Positions 5,467-6,088 of a stretch of DNA of 6,088 nucleotides are shown here, piece after piece; positions within the stretch are counted from its first letter, which is position 1, and each line of letters opens with the position of its first letter. Source of the stretch: Planctomycetaceae bacterium (lineage in GTDB: Bacteria; Planctomycetota; Planctomycetia; Pirellulales; Thermoguttaceae); NCBI GenBank assembly GCA_031254675.1, contig JAIRTV010000274.1, forward strand, positions 1 to 6,088, given 5' to 3'. The position numbers and the translations under genes are program-made. The notes under the pieces were generated by a model. That model saw nothing but the letters and a program-made list of their open reading frames with translations. It ran no database searches and was not told the origin of the DNA.

Positions 5467-6042
5467 ATGTATCGACGTAGTTTTTCGTTATTATCGTCTG
5501 AGGACAGTTTGCTTTTTGTGGTTGATCTTCAAGAGCGGTTGTTGCCTATTATTGATAAGGGGGAGGTGGTTCTTTTCAATGTTCGGCGACTTCTTGAGTT
5601 GGCGCGATTATTGGGGGTTCCGGTTATTGTATCGGAGCAAAATCCTCAAGGTCTTGGAGTTACGGTGGGCGAGGTATCTTTGTTGATTCCTGAGTCGGCG
5701 CCGATTATTGCCAAAAAGTCGTTTAGTGTTTGTGCGGTTTCGGAGGTTCGGCGAGAGCTTGCGAAGCATTCTGTTTCGAAGATTATTCTTTGTGGAGTTG
5801 AGACGCATATTTGTATTTTGCAATCGGCGTTTGATTTTTTGGTGTTGGGCAAGGAGGTTATTTTGGTAATAGATGCGATTGGTAGTCGTTTTCCGATTGA
5901 CCATGCGACGGCGATTCGTCGGTTGGAATCTTCTGGTGTGACATTGGCGACAACGGAATCGATTATGTTTGAATGGGGTGGCACGTCGGAACATCCGCAA
6001 TTCAAAACGATTAGCCGTCTTGCGAGAGAAAAACTGGAATAG
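5467..6042 (+). CDS. isochorismatase-family cysteine hydrolase (ISOC1/ISOC2 type)
   Basis: This 191-residue protein (ATG start) belongs to the isochorismatase-like cysteine hydrolase fold. Counting from the ATG, the triad is D20 (F-V-V-D-L-Q-E), K84 (A-K-K-S-F-S) and C116 (G-V-E-T-H-I-C), with the usual G-V-E turn before the nucleophile. The segment S-E-Q-N-P-Q-G-L-G and the ending H-P-Q-F-K-T-I-S-R-L match the ISOC1/ISOC2 and YcaC-like subgroup, whose substrate is not established. The D-x-H...H metal site of nicotinamidases is absent, and no partner gene of siderophore or menaquinone synthesis is nearby, so true isochorismatase or nicotinamidase activity is not supported. A TTG at 5458 could add three residues (V-A-M), but homologues as I recall them begin near R-R-S, favouring 5467. 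There is no Shine-Dalgarno and no signal peptide. It is divergent from nadE. The coding strand is G+T-rich. Confidence 0.88.
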   Translation: MYRRSFSLLSSEDSLLFVVDLQERLLPIIDKGEVVLFNVRRLLELARLLGVPVIVSEQNPQGLGVTVGEVSLLIPESAPIIAKKSFSVCAVSEVRRELAKHSVSKIILCGVETHICILQSAFDFLVLGKEVILVIDAIGSRFPIDHATAIRRLESSGVTLATTESIMFEWGGTSEHPQFKTISRLAREKLE

Positions 6043-6071
6043 TTAATAGTGATGAGTGAATAGTGAATAGT
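6037..6071. repeat. five-unit heptamer tandem repeat overlapping a stop codon
   Basis: Five consecutive 7-base units read GAATAGT, TAATAGT, GATGAGT, GAATAGT, GAATAGT. Three are identical and two differ by one or two bases. The first unit includes the final Glu codon and the TAG stop of the hydrolase gene. The sequence just beyond (CGCAAGCG at 6073-6080) contains a small inverted CGC/GCG. The array may continue or recur elsewhere, but the window ends at 6088. Confidence 0.8.
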
Positions 6072-6088
6072 TCGCAAGCGGAATTATT

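Noticed and set aside
5608..6000. 130-residue minus-strand ORF opposite the hydrolase gene, and similar Arg/Asn-rich ORFs at 4070-4324 and 4568-4933
   Set aside because: They are out-of-frame or antisense shadows of well-supported genes, with composition biased by the partner codons and no recognisable domain.
5467..6042. Annotation of the hydrolase as nicotinamidase (PncA) or true isochorismatase (EntB)
   Set aside because: The metal-binding D-x-H...H region of PncA is replaced by S-E-Q-N-P-Q-G-L-G, and no carrier domain or siderophore genes are present. The C-terminal H-P-Q-F-K pattern fits the ISOC1/ISOC2 group.

Overview
The window is an ordinary-looking bacterial chromosomal segment holding five protein-coding genes. 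I see no RNA gene, insertion sequence, phage gene or CRISPR array. The DNA is AT-rich by eye. Four of the five genes lack a recognisable Shine-Dalgarno sequence. The MtaB protein carries a radical-SAM neighbourhood (C-I-I-P-K-V-R-P and L-T-G-I-H-L-G-H-Y-G-V-D) that I associate, from memory, with Planctomycetota. A comparatively AT-rich planctomycete is therefore my best guess for the source, but this is inference and not proven by the window.

Layout from left to right. Positions 42-1292 (+) encode MtaB, a radical-SAM tRNA methylthiotransferase that starts at TTG behind a clear AGGAG. It converges with a UmuC-type Y-family DNA polymerase at 1297-2586 (-); the two stop codons are only 4 bp apart. 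Positions 2587-2776 are intergenic and contain a candidate umuC promoter whose 17-bp spacer is almost filled by an inverted repeat. Positions 2777-3148 (-) encode a 123-residue protein with four zinc-binding-type cysteines and unknown function. Positions 3149-3360 are intergenic, with a candidate promoter, several inverted repeats and a perfect 11-bp tandem duplication. Positions 3361-5319 (-) encode a two-domain glutamine-dependent NAD+ synthetase. Positions 5320-5457 are a divergent intergenic region with a good candidate nadE promoter (TTGAAT, 17 bp, extended -10 TGCTATACT) and a 10-bp direct repeat. Positions 5467-6042 (+) encode an isochorismatase-family hydrolase of the ISOC1/ISOC2 type. 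The window ends in a short heptamer tandem repeat that begins inside the last codons of that gene.

The genes do not form an obvious pathway. tRNA modification, translesion DNA synthesis and NAD synthesis are independent housekeeping or stress functions. The only tempting functional pairing, NAD synthetase next to a nicotinamidase-superfamily hydrolase, is weakened because the hydrolase lacks the nicotinamidase metal site. I found no convincing new multi-gene system. The items most worth a second look are the putative operator in front of a umuD-less umuC, the orphan zinc-ribbon protein, and the small repeats around the intergenic regions.
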